From: Alphaproteobacteria bacterium
GTDB lineage: Bacteria; Pseudomonadota; Alphaproteobacteria; BOG-932; Roseiterribacteraceae
Length of the DNA: 10,480 bases
NCBI GenBank assembly: GCA_903970575.1
Contig: CAJCJC010000191.1
Location: 1 to 10,480 of the forward strand
Direction of reading: 5' to 3'
Shown: positions 1 to 7,405 of the stretch, in pieces
Position numbering within the stretch: the stretch's first letter is position 1
How the letters are laid out: every line of letters begins with the position of its first letter
Program-made: the position numbers and the translations under genes
Notes under the pieces: model-generated
What the model was told of the DNA's origin: nothing
What the model saw: the letters and a program-made list of their open reading frames with translations, nothing else
Database searches by the model: none

Positions 1-23
1 ATCGGGCGGGATCGACCGTTCAT
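1..23 (-). CDS. possible start of a further downstream gene, cut by the left edge
   Basis: An ATG on the minus strand at 21-23 lies 17 bases downstream of the DUF1552 stop codon. It opens a frame of seven codons (M-N-G-R-S-R-P) before the window ends. A purine-rich GGCGGGGA stretch lies somewhat far upstream as a possible ribosome site. The close spacing would fit a third gene in the DUF1592/DUF1552 transcription unit. Seven codons are far too few to identify a product, and this could be chance. Confidence 0.2.
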
Positions 24-40
24 GGCTCAGTCCCCGCCGA

Positions 41-1369
41 TCAGGCTAGAATCTCCGAAACCGGCTTTGACGTCTCCATCGATCCGGTTCCCCAGCGATT
101 GACCGGTACGCGCATGACCTGCTGCAAAGTGAGCCCCACGCGCGTCACCGGCTCTCCATTCCCCGCCATATGAAGCCCGGTTTTCAGCCGGCCGCCGCCG
201 CTGCCCGCCACCATCATCGGAATTCCCTCGATCGTGTGGGCCCGCGCGAACTGCGTATCGGAGTGCGCGAAGACGATCGTATTGTCGAGCAAAGTGCCCG
301 CGCCCTCGGGAATGCTATCCAGCGTGGCGAGGAACGTACCCCAGCCATTCATCGCCTGTTCGACAAACCACGACACTTCCACCTGATAGCCCAGTTTCGC
401 GTCGTTCGGCTCGTTATGCGTCGTGGCGTGAGCGGTTTCCGACGACCCTTGGCGCCGCAGAGACGAGGTCCAGTCCGAGAAGACCATGTTGAACACTTTG
501 GTCTGGTTGCACGCCAGCGCGTGCGCCAGGATCATGGCCATCAGTTGGTGATTATGGGACACGGCGGTAATTTCGGTGCCTGGCGTCATCTGCTCGCCCT
601 GTTGGGGAATGCTGCACGCCCCGAGCGGCTCGGGCTTCTGGAGCTGTAGGTCGAGTTGCTGCTCCAATTGGCGGACGGATGTGAAATACTGATCCATCCG
701 CGCTTTATCCGCCGCGCCCAGGCCGTTCACGAAATCCTCGCGCTCGTCCTTAACGGCCGACAGCACGCTGTTGCGAACCATGATCTTGGGGTCGGGCTTG
801 AAATTTCCGCTATTGGGATCCTGGAAATCGGGTCCGAACACACGCTCGTATAACGCGGCCGGGCTCGGCACGGCGGGGCTGACGACGCCCGCGCTCCGCA
901 CGCTATAGCTGTGTTCTGGATTGCCGGTGGCGGCCATTTCCAAGGACCGGAAGCGCGTATCGGTTCCGATGACATCGGAAATCAGAATGTCGATCGTCGG
1001 TCGCTCGTAATATACAGTGCCCGATGGCGCGGTGCCGGTTCGGATCGTGACCGGGCCGGTTTGATGCCCCTTGTTCTCCCGTCCGTCGGTCTGGACATTA
1101 AATCCGGTAAACAGGCTGACTTTTTTCTTAAGCGGTGCGATCGCCTTCAATTCCGGCGTAATCTCGTAATCGGCGCCGATCGTCTGCGGCACGAAGCGTG
1201 CGCTGGTCATGCCGCACCCCCAGGTCCAGGTGCCAAACCGGACCGGCAACGCCGCGCCGCTCGCCAGCGCCGTACCGTTCGTGTCCAGGAAGCAATCCAA
1301 AAATGGCAGGCCGACTGAAACAGCCGCCCCGCCAAGCATTCCCCGCAAGACATTACGACGACGAATCAT
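41..1369 (-). CDS. DUF1552 (HxxSHH family) exported protein
   Basis: This 442-residue protein belongs to the DUF1552 family, whose function is unknown. The N-terminus (R3-R4-R5-N-V-L, then a hydrophobic stretch to about residue 27) looks like a Tat signal, as is usual in the family, so the protein is probably exported folded to the periplasm. Family-typical segments include a G-x-N-V-Q-T-D-G region near residues 89-96 and a C-terminal L-D-N-T-I-V-F-A-H-S-D segment at 361-371. The motif that names the Pfam family, HxxSHH, appears here as H-A-T-T-H-N (314-319), so both outer histidines remain but Ser and the last His are replaced. The start ATG overlaps the stop of the upstream DUF1592 gene (ATGA), and a GGAGG site sits 6 bases upstream of it, so the two are translationally coupled. 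Family and pairing are clear; the biochemical role is not known. Confidence 0.9.
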   Translation of the reverse strand: MIRRRNVLRGMLGGAAVSVGLPFLDCFLDTNGTALASGAALPVRFGTWTWGCGMTSARFVPQTIGADYEITPELKAIAPLKKKVSLFTGFNVQTDGRENKGHQTGPVTIRTGTAPSGTVYYERPTIDILISDVIGTDTRFRSLEMAATGNPEHSYSVRSAGVVSPAVPSPAALYERVFGPDFQDPNSGNFKPDPKIMVRNSVLSAVKDEREDFVNGLGAADKARMDQYFTSVRQLEQQLDLQLQKPEPLGACSIPQQGEQMTPGTEITAVSHNHQLMAMILAHALACNQTKVFNMVFSDWTSSLRRQGSSETAHATTHNEPNDAKLGYQVEVSWFVEQAMNGWGTFLATLDSIPEGAGTLLDNTIVFAHSDTQFARAHTIEGIPMMVAGSGGGRLKTGLHMAGNGEPVTRVGLTLQQVMRVPVNRWGTGSMETSKPVSEILA

Positions 1370-3066
1370 GATTTTCCTCCACTCGTCGCCGGCGCGACGC
1401 TTGCATTGGTTTCGGGCGCGGCCGGTTTCGCCGCCGCCGGCGTTACGCGATAGAACGCATCGCTGAGCACGATCCGCCTCAGCAATTGCGGCACTTTATA
1501 TCCGTCTTCCTGGAATTTGGTCTGAAGCGCATTTACCCATTCCCCCTCGCCCTTGGTCGGCATATGGCCGGTCCCATAGGCGAAAACCTTTTTGACGAAG
1601 CAGGCCGCCGGTTTGGGGCTGTCATGCATCGCCTGGGCAAGGCCCTCGGCATCCGAGAATTTGACGCCGTCGAGTTCCCCGCTCGCGTCGATCGGGGCGC
1701 CATTTTCCTTCTCTCGGAAGGAACCCATCCCGTCGAAGTTTTCAAGCGCAAGACCCATCGGGTCCATGAAGGCGTGGCACCCGGCGCAGGCAGGGTCCGA
1801 CCGATGGGCGGTGAGCCGTTCGCGGGCGGTTTTCAACACGGGATCGTTGCCGTTCTCGAACCTGGAAAAATCGACGTTGTTCGGCGCGGCCGGAACGGTC
1901 TGGCAGAGAAAAACCTCTCTGACCGCCTTGCCGCGCAACGTCGCCGAACTCCGCCCCGGCAAGGCGTACATGGCGGTAAAGCTGAGTTCGGTCAGCAGAC
2001 CCGCGCGCGGGTCGTCCGCCGGAAACTCATACGGCATCCATTCGTTCGGCCCATCGACAGGAACGGGAATCCGGTACACCATGCCCAGCGCGCGGGACAG
2101 ATACGTCCGTCGGCTGGTGAACAGGTCGCGGTAATCCAAATCATCCGTCACCAGCAATTCCGAGATGGTGCGCAGCGTCTGCTCACGCGCGTCCAACGCC
2201 ACCGCGCGGCTGAACTTCGGATAGATCGTCGAGTCCTTGGCCAGCGCGTCGAACAGGGAGAATTGCAGAAAATCGTCGAAGAACCCGCGGACGCCGTCTT
2301 TAAGCCTTGGCGACGCGATCATCCGATCGGCCTGCTTGGCGAGACCTTTGTCGGTGTCCAGTTCACCCGTCTCCGCCGCCTTCAGCAGCAGATCGTCCGG
2401 CGCGGAGTTCCACAAGAAAAAGCTCAGCCGCGACGCTTTCGAATAGGCGTCGAGCCGGAGCTCGCCCGAATGCCGAGGGTCGGGTTCGGCCGATTCCTTC
2501 TGGAACAGGAATTCAGGCGACACCAAAAGGCTCGCCAACCCCGATTCAAGCCCTTTATGGAACTTCCCCAGCTTCTCCGCCGACGCATTCGATAGGGCCA
2601 CGCCCCGCGCCAGTTCCTTCTCGGTTAGCGGACGTCGGAAAAGCAGTCGCCCCACCGACGCGATGACCTGTGTGGCGCAGGCGGGGTCCGGCGCATTCTC
2701 CGCCGCCGGCGCGCAGGGCATGAAGACATTGCGCGCTTTCTCTTTCAGGACTTCCGCCGCGATGGAACGCGCCATCACGTCATATTGCTCCAGCCCGCCC
2801 GGCGTGAACGTCGCCTCGGTCGCCCCGATCTGGAGCAAGCCCTGCTCGCGCACGTCCGGCTCCATCCGACCGACGATCTTCACGTCGGGGCCGAATACAT
2901 CCGCGATGATATTGCGATACTGTTCTTGAGTTAGCCGGCGGATCGTAACGGGGGCGCCGTCGGTTTTCGGCTCGTCGGGACCGCAGGAAGCAAGTGTCAG
3001 GGCCGCAAGACCAAGAACGAAGCCGAGCCGGCAAATCGAAATTTGTCGAGGATTAAGAAGGCGCAT
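1366..3066 (-). CDS. DUF1592/DUF1588/DUF1585 lipoprotein with a c-type haem motif
   Basis: The product is 566 residues from the ATG at 3066. A TTG ten codons upstream is also in frame, but the ATG has AAGGA two bases before it (close) and gives a clean lipoprotein signal: positive n-region, hydrophobic core, and lipobox L-A-S-C with Cys28. The order fits the multidomain planctomycete-type family: DUF1587-like near 40-60 (R-R-L-T-Q-E-Q-Y-R-N), DUF1595-like near 135-190 (L-L-F-R-R-P-L-T-E-K-E), DUF1592-like 205-335 (R-L-S-F-F-L-W-N-S-A-P-D), DUF1588-like 355-455 and DUF1585-like 480-545. The DUF1588 part contains C-A-G-C-H (427-431) followed by M-D-P-M (434-437), which looks like a c-type haem site with a candidate Met ligand. 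Partial copies of this motif are common in the family. It probably works with the coupled DUF1552 protein in the cell envelope. Function unknown. Confidence 0.9.
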   Translation of the reverse strand: MRLLNPRQISICRLGFVLGLAALTLASCGPDEPKTDGAPVTIRRLTQEQYRNIIADVFGPDVKIVGRMEPDVREQGLLQIGATEATFTPGGLEQYDVMARSIAAEVLKEKARNVFMPCAPAAENAPDPACATQVIASVGRLLFRRPLTEKELARGVALSNASAEKLGKFHKGLESGLASLLVSPEFLFQKESAEPDPRHSGELRLDAYSKASRLSFFLWNSAPDDLLLKAAETGELDTDKGLAKQADRMIASPRLKDGVRGFFDDFLQFSLFDALAKDSTIYPKFSRAVALDAREQTLRTISELLVTDDLDYRDLFTSRRTYLSRALGMVYRIPVPVDGPNEWMPYEFPADDPRAGLLTELSFTAMYALPGRSSATLRGKAVREVFLCQTVPAAPNNVDFSRFENGNDPVLKTARERLTAHRSDPACAGCHAFMDPMGLALENFDGMGSFREKENGAPIDASGELDGVKFSDAEGLAQAMHDSPKPAACFVKKVFAYGTGHMPTKGEGEWVNALQTKFQEDGYKVPQLLRRIVLSDAFYRVTPAAAKPAAPETNASVAPATSGGKS

Positions 3067-3210
3067 ATTCCTTCGGCCCCTGATCGCCACAAACAAAATA
3101 CGCTAATAATACCGGTTACCGTATCGACCCGAATTGCCGATTACCAATTGGAATAACCAATATCGCCATAGTCGAGCAAAATATCCCGACGTTCGATCGG
3201 CCGTCTCTGC
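3067..3210 (-). promoter_or_regulatory. intergenic region with candidate promoter for the DUF1592-DUF1552 pair
   Basis: This 144-base gap is clearly richer in A/T than the genes beside it and probably holds the promoter of the DUF1592/DUF1552 unit. On the minus strand a TATTAT hexamer (3106-3111, five of six matches to the -10 consensus) lies about 40 bases before the ATG. No convincing -35 box precedes it at normal spacing. Short symmetrical elements occur just upstream: CGGT-T-ACCG (3113-3121) and CCAATTGG (3144-3151). The separation suggests that the DUF pair is transcribed independently of the monooxygenase gene. I see no clear hairpin-plus-T-run terminator. Confidence 0.35.
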
Positions 3211-4671
3211 TTATGCGACGCGCGCCAATTTACCGGTAACGCCATAGCTATCGAGCAAGCCATCCACGACCTCGTGAAATTCCGCCCAGGGCGCGTGCAT
3301 GAAGTTGTAATTCCGCACGACGAACGGGGCGCCGGCATAGAATTTCTCATACTGAAGATGCCGTCCGGCGAATTCCGACCCCACGACCTCCCATGCCAGC
3401 TTGAACAATTTCATCCGGTCGACCGCGCTCGATTGCGGCGTTGTCCAAAAGGTCTCGAATGTCCGTGTGAGAGACGGGTCGTCGAAGATCGAGGAATCGG
3501 CCGGCATTTGGAACACCGACCCGCCGCAAAGCTCTCGGATGATGTCGATGATCGACGAATAATTCTCGGTGCACCAGTTCAGCGCGGCGTACATGAACCG
3601 CCGGTTGAACGTGACGTACCCATCCGGCCAGGATTCCGCGCCCTGGATCTGCCCCATGATCATGCCGCCAAGCGTCGCCTCCATCGCCGCCAGCCGGCCC
3701 AGCGTCTCCCGCACCTTGGGATTATCGTCCGCGCCCGAGGATTGCGCGATCTTGCTCGCCAGCCCGACCAGCAACTGCATCTTGGCCCAATAGCGGACAT
3801 TGGATTGGTGGTTGCCGTAACAATGGCCCGCCGTCTCCACATAGATTTTGCGCGCGAGGGCCGCGTCGTTGTGCACGAACACCCGCTCCCACGGGACCTT
3901 GACCTCGTCGCAGAGGACCATGCTGTCGGATTCGTCGAAGCGATAGGCGAGGGGGTTGTCGAATTCCCGGCTCGCGTCGAGCTCGAACGGCTTGCGCGAC
4001 CAGAGCGAAAGGCCGGGCGCGTTGCAGGGGATGGCGCAGGTGATCGACTGAGCCGCCTGATCGGGGGCCAGCGGCATGATGTTGCCGATCCAGATCTCAT
4101 TGGCGAACACGGCCCCGGTCGCCAGCATCTTCATGCCCGACACGACGACGCCGTCATCGTCCTCCCGCACCACCTGCAAGGTCGGCAACGGCAAGTTCCG
4201 CTCGCGATAGAATTCGGGTTGGCGCCCGGCCTGCGGCGCGATGATCGCGTAGACCGCATAGGAATCCGTCTCGCGCAGATGCCGGTGATAGGCCTGGATG
4301 TTTCCGGCGAACCGGCCAAACACGTCGGGCCTTGTGATCATGCCGGTGACGAAGCTGGAGACATGATCGGGCGAGCGCCCGAACATGCCATAGGTCAGAT
4401 CGGCGATCTTGCGATGCGCGGCGCTGCGGAACGCCAGATCGTCCTTGCTCTTCGCGGGCAGGAAATAGGCCGAATAACGTTCGCCATCTTCCTCGAACGA
4501 CAGGACGTCCAGGTTTTCCGGAGCGCGCTTGGCGTCATACAGCGCGGCGAAGGTCCGCGCCGCGTGGCGAAAGGCGGGATGGGTGGTGACGTCGTGCACC
4601 CGCTCGCCGCCGATATAGACCACCCGTCCGTCTCTCAGACTTTCCAGGTGCTGCGCGCCCGTCTTCAACAT
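3211..4671 (-). CDS. HpaB-family flavin-dependent monooxygenase (4-hydroxyphenylacetate 3-hydroxylase-like)
   Basis: This is the oxygenase component of a two-component FADH2-dependent monooxygenase, 486 residues, the usual family length. I chose the ATG at 4671 over an in-frame TTG at 4689 because GGAG lies 7 bases before it. Segments I recall from E. coli HpaB align throughout: G-R-S-P-D (98-102), S-G-M-K-M-L-A-T (178-185), R-F-D-E-S-D...D-E-V-K-V-P-W-E-R-V (244-264) and G-S-E-F-A-G-R-H (431-438). No [4Fe-4S] cysteine pattern of the related 4-hydroxybutyryl-CoA dehydratases is evident. The catalytic Arg is kept (R99), but the position of Tyr104 in the Thermus enzyme is His103 here and that of His142 is Tyr141, so the substrate may not be 4-hydroxyphenylacetate. 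No HpaC flavin reductase is in the window. The gene lies 67 bases downstream of marR and probably belongs to its regulon. Confidence 0.88.
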   Translation of the reverse strand: MLKTGAQHLESLRDGRVVYIGGERVHDVTTHPAFRHAARTFAALYDAKRAPENLDVLSFEEDGERYSAYFLPAKSKDDLAFRSAAHRKIADLTYGMFGRSPDHVSSFVTGMITRPDVFGRFAGNIQAYHRHLRETDSYAVYAIIAPQAGRQPEFYRERNLPLPTLQVVREDDDGVVVSGMKMLATGAVFANEIWIGNIMPLAPDQAAQSITCAIPCNAPGLSLWSRKPFELDASREFDNPLAYRFDESDSMVLCDEVKVPWERVFVHNDAALARKIYVETAGHCYGNHQSNVRYWAKMQLLVGLASKIAQSSGADDNPKVRETLGRLAAMEATLGGMIMGQIQGAESWPDGYVTFNRRFMYAALNWCTENYSSIIDIIRELCGGSVFQMPADSSIFDDPSLTRTFETFWTTPQSSAVDRMKLFKLAWEVVGSEFAGRHLQYEKFYAGAPFVVRNYNFMHAPWAEFHEVVDGLLDSYGVTGKLARVA

Positions 4672-4738
4672 GGTCCTGCTCCGCCTCAAGATAACTCGAT
4701 CGGCAGGGTCTCACATAAATAACGAAGTTACAACGCTA
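4672..4738. promoter_or_regulatory. marR-monooxygenase spacer with a short inverted repeat
   Basis: The 67-base spacer contains TAAC-GAA-GTTA at 4720-4730, perfect 4-base arms around a 3-base centre in an A/T-rich setting. It starts about 50 bases upstream of the monooxygenase ATG. A MarR dimer often binds such symmetrical sites, so this could be an operator. The arms are short and do not match the inverted repeat upstream of the ligase gene, so a common operator is not supported. I see no strong promoter hexamers, and the hairpin is too A/T-rich to be a good terminator. Confidence 0.25.
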
Positions 4739-5281
4739 TTATGAGGCGACAGACTTCATGAGATGCCGACTTTTCTCCGTAATGTTGAGCGCATCGTCGA
4801 GCGCGCCAACCATATCGGCCATGATGCGGCGCAGGCAGATGAAGTCCTCCGCCGACAGCGCGCGAAAGATTTCATCGTTCGCCGTCCGGACAGTATCTCT
4901 CACGCCATCGATAAGGGCGTCCCCTTTAGCCGTCAGCGAGAGAAAGACGCTCCGGCGGTCGGCCGGATTGACGTTTTTCTGAACCAAACCCGCTCGCTCA
5001 AGCTTTTTCGACTCCGCCGTGACGAAGGTGCCGGAGACATGGAGGTGTTCGCCAAGGCCGCCGACGGTGACGGGATCGCCGTTCCGTCGCAAATGCGCGA
5101 TGGCGATCATCATGCTGTATTGCGGGCCGGAGATGCCGGCGATGGCGCCGAATTTGTCTCGCATCGCCTGCAATCTCACCGACATACTCAGCATGTCCTG
5201 CACGAGTTGGCGGAACGCCGCGTCGGACCCGTTTTCGATCAGCTCCGGCCTGGAGATCGTCAGCCGTGATTTGGCGGTCAT
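4739..5281 (-). CDS. MarR-family transcriptional regulator
   Basis: A 180-residue DNA-binding regulator with the MarR layout. A helical dimerisation N-terminus (20-50) is followed by a winged helix-turn-helix from about 55 to 118. The recognition-helix region is H-V-S-G-T-F-V-T-A-E-S-K-K-L-E-R (81-96), and the wing contains N-P-A-D-R-R-S (105-111), the Asp-x-Arg signature of the family. A C-terminal helical segment (120-165) completes the dimer interface. The ATG at 5281 lies 10 bases after the ligase stop. A TTG at 5305 would overlap the ligase and has no ribosome site; the ATG also has only a weak one, so coupling to the ligase is likely. MarR proteins beside aromatic-acid CoA ligases often sense the substrate or its CoA thioester (CouR/FerR type). 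The same role here is inferred from position only. Confidence 0.92.
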   Translation of the reverse strand: MTAKSRLTISRPELIENGSDAAFRQLVQDMLSMSVRLQAMRDKFGAIAGISGPQYSMMIAIAHLRRNGDPVTVGGLGEHLHVSGTFVTAESKKLERAGLVQKNVNPADRRSVFLSLTAKGDALIDGVRDTVRTANDEIFRALSAEDFICLRRIMADMVGALDDALNITEKSRHLMKSVAS

Positions 5282-5291
5282 ACTCAATGCG

Positions 5292-6815
5292 TCATCCCAG
5301 GCCAAGCTTTTGCGCCAGCCCGATGCGTTGCAGCTTGCCGGTGGCGCCCTTCGGAATTTCGTCCATGAACAAGATTTTGCGTGGGACTTTGAAATCCGCG
5401 ACCCGGCTGGCGACGAAATCGCGAAGCTCCCGTTCGGTCGCCTTCATCCCGTCGCGCAACACCACCACCGCGCCTACCTCCTCGCCCAGCTTGTCGTGCG
5501 GGATGCCGAAAGCCACCACCTGCTGAACGGACGGGTGGTCCATCAGCACCTCGTCGACCTCGCGCGGCGATATTTTCTCGCCGCCGCGACTGATGATCTC
5601 TTTCAACCGCCCGGTAATGGAAACATAACCTTCCTCATCCTGCACGCCCTGGTCACCGGTACGGAACCAGCCATTGACGAAAGCCTCGGCGTTGGCCTTG
5701 GGGTTGCTCTCATAACCCGCGGTCACATTCTCGCCGCGGATGACGATTTCGCCCGTCATTCCCGCCGACAGAAGATCGCCGTCCTCATTCATGATCGCGA
5801 TCTCGGGTCCGGCGGCGAGCCCGACGGTGCCGGGTTTGCGGACAAGCGGCGGCAGCGGGTTGCAGGCCATCTGATGCGCCGCCTCCGTCATGCCATAAGC
5901 CTCGACCACGGGCGTCTCGAACGTCGCCTCCAGCTCCGCGATCACCTGGGGCGGCAGGGAGGACGACGAGGAGCGGATAAAGCGCAGCCTGTTCGCCGCG
6001 ATGATCGCCGCGTTATGACGGGCGCGGGTCAGGATCGCCTGATGCATCGTCGGGACAGCCGTGTACCAGGTCGGTCGCGACTCCTCCATCCAGGCGAAGA
6101 ATTTGAGCGCGTTGAACCCCGGCGTACAGAACACGGAGCCGCCCGCCGAGAGTGGCGCCAGCACCGCCGCGATCAGACCGTGAATATGGAACAGCGGCAT
6201 GATGTTGAGGCCGCGATCGCTCGGCGAGAGCGCCAGGGTCTTGCTGATATTGCGGGCGGACGCGCAGACATTGCGTTGCGACAGCGGGACGATCTTGGGC
6301 CGCGACGTGGTGCCGGAGGTGTGAAGCACCAGCGCCCCATCATCGGGGCCGCTCTCCATCATGTCGGCAGGGCCGGCCGCCGCCTTCCCCGCGTCAAGCG
6401 CGAAGCGGCCCGCGCCCTGTTGGGGTAGGGGGTGCAAGGTAAAGATGGAGACCCCGAGCTCGCGCGCGACCTCGACCGCCGGAGACTCGCTGCCGGCCTC
6501 GACGATCAAGGCCTTGGCGCCGAGATCGGACAGATAAAACTCGAATTCTTCCGCCTTGTACCCCGGATTGAGCGGCGCCGAGACACAGGCCGAAGCGACC
6601 GCGAGAAAGGCGGTCGCCATCTCGGGCCCGTTCGGCAACACGATGGCGACCCGATCGGCGCGGCCGATGCCGGCCGCGCGCAGGGCTCCCACCGTCTCCG
6701 CGATCAGTCCGCGCAGCGCGCCGAACGTAAGCACGGGCAGGCCGGGCGCCGAGATCGCCGCGGCGTCATCCAGGCCGGTGGCAAGCAATCCCCGTAACGT
6801 GGCTGGCGTGGTCAT
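5292..6815 (-). CDS. AMP-forming acyl-CoA synthetase, oxalyl-CoA synthetase (Pcs60/AAE3)-like
   Basis: A 507-residue ANL-superfamily ligase that activates a carboxylate as acyl-AMP and then as the CoA thioester. All core motifs are present: phosphate loop T-S-G-T-T-S-R-P-K (166-174; the usual TTG-x-PK Gly is Ser), A5 Y-G-M-T-E-A-A-H (307-314), A7 G-W-F-R-T-G-D (382-388), A8 G-R-L-K-E-I-I-S-R-G-G-E-K (402-414) and the A10 catalytic lysine K494 in P-K-G-A-T-G-K. The segment T-E-A-A-H-Q-M-A-C-N-P-L-P-P followed by K-P-G-T-V-G resembles fungal Pcs60 and Arabidopsis AAE3, which make oxalyl-CoA. H314 and R410 correspond, from memory, to oxalate-contacting residues of AAE3. No oxalyl-CoA decarboxylase is in the window, and aromatic or other small acids remain possible. 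The ATG has GAGGA 7 bases upstream. It is the first gene of the ligase-marR(-monooxygenase) unit. Confidence 0.88.
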   Translation of the reverse strand: MTTPATLRGLLATGLDDAAAISAPGLPVLTFGALRGLIAETVGALRAAGIGRADRVAIVLPNGPEMATAFLAVASACVSAPLNPGYKAEEFEFYLSDLGAKALIVEAGSESPAVEVARELGVSIFTLHPLPQQGAGRFALDAGKAAAGPADMMESGPDDGALVLHTSGTTSRPKIVPLSQRNVCASARNISKTLALSPSDRGLNIMPLFHIHGLIAAVLAPLSAGGSVFCTPGFNALKFFAWMEESRPTWYTAVPTMHQAILTRARHNAAIIAANRLRFIRSSSSSLPPQVIAELEATFETPVVEAYGMTEAAHQMACNPLPPLVRKPGTVGLAAGPEIAIMNEDGDLLSAGMTGEIVIRGENVTAGYESNPKANAEAFVNGWFRTGDQGVQDEEGYVSITGRLKEIISRGGEKISPREVDEVLMDHPSVQQVVAFGIPHDKLGEEVGAVVVLRDGMKATERELRDFVASRVADFKVPRKILFMDEIPKGATGKLQRIGLAQKLGLG

Positions 6816-6833
6816 TTTCTATTCCTCGAAATC

Positions 6834-6880
6834 ATAGGTCCTATTCGCCATCTATTGTCGGCAAACGGCGGGTTGGTCAA
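6834..6880 (-). promoter_or_regulatory. candidate promoter and operator of the ligase-marR unit
   Basis: On the minus strand TTGACC (6875-6880) could be a -35 box, with GACAAT (6854-6859) as a -10 box at a short 15-base spacing. About ten bases further downstream lies a perfect inverted repeat, ATAGG-T-CCTAT on the plus strand (6834-6844), placed around the expected transcription start and just before the ribosome site of the ligase. A repressor bound there would block initiation, and the MarR product encoded in the same unit is the obvious candidate. The hexamer assignments are weak; the inverted repeat is exact. Confidence 0.4.
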
Positions 6881-6934
6881 ATAGGCGGTGGATGGCGTGG
6901 ATTGGGTCACGAAAATCGCGGGGCTGGTTGCTGA

Positions 6935-7405
6935 TTATGGCGCCCCGCCCTCAACATCACACCGGTCCGGAAGGACGGCGTCCGCGGAAACCTTGCGCAT
7001 TGCGTAAAGGTCTAGCGTCGCGCGGAGTTTAAGGAAATCTTGGGAAGCCCGCTGCTCATCGCATGTTTGCTTCATGCCATCGAGGCGATCAGGAAATCGA
7101 CCATGGTCGGCCATGTATCGCTTGACGAGCGAATCATTCCGCGTGGATGCGGCGCGGGCCCAAGCATGGAAACGGCTAGAGGCTTCAGCGGCGAAAGGAC
7201 AATGATCAAACTTGTCGAGAATCGCTCTACGGAGGACCGCGCCATTCTTATGGTCTCCGCAGCCGTCTAAATAGAACGTCATGCCGTAGGCAGTTTGAAA
7301 ACTATCGATACGATCGAGGTGCGAAGCCGGTTGTGCGAACGCAATAGTTGCGGTGAGACCAAAAATCGTTATCGCAACCCACTTACCGCAAATTCGCGAT
7401 CTCAC
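6935..7405 (-). CDS. small secreted four-cysteine protein, unknown function
   Basis: I do not recognise this 156-residue protein. Residues 1-24 form a classical Sec signal peptide: basic R2/R4/K8, hydrophobic core V-A-I-T-I-F-G-L-T-A-T-I, and probable cleavage after A-F-A. The mature part is about 132 residues, mainly helical in character, with exactly four cysteines (49, 69, 115, 149) that could make two disulfides in the periplasm. It starts with GTG; a GGAGG at 7413-7417 stands 7 bases upstream and fixes that start. The GTG overlaps the stop of the upstream HigA-like gene (GTGA), so the two are co-translated. Its base composition is lower in G+C than its neighbours: hand-counted lines at 7081 and 7321 give 33/60 and 32/60, against 42/60 at 6301 in the ligase. 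Recent acquisition is possible. Confidence 0.75.
   Translation of the reverse strand: MRSRICGKWVAITIFGLTATIAFAQPASHLDRIDSFQTAYGMTFYLDGCGDHKNGAVLRRAILDKFDHCPFAAEASSRFHAWARAASTRNDSLVKRYMADHGRFPDRLDGMKQTCDEQRASQDFLKLRATLDLYAMRKVSADAVLPDRCDVEGGAP

Noticed and set aside
1486..2595. A 369-codon plus-strand frame opposite the DUF1592 gene
   Set aside because: An antisense shadow; the opposite strand carries the lipobox, CAGCH and all DUF domain segments.
3160..3210. Possible intrinsic terminator after the monooxygenase
   Set aside because: CCGA...TCGG pairing exists but the stem is short and not followed by a clear T-run on the transcribed strand.
3274..4722. A 482-codon open frame on the plus strand opposite the HpaB-like gene
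   Set aside because: It mirrors the monooxygenase, is rich in Arg/His/Ala with no recognisable motif, and is typical of antisense frames in GC-rich coding DNA. The minus-strand frame has family motifs throughout.
5019..6428. A 469-codon open frame on the plus strand opposite marR and the CoA ligase
   Set aside because: It spans two well-supported minus-strand genes and their junction, has Arg-rich low-complexity translation and no family motif.
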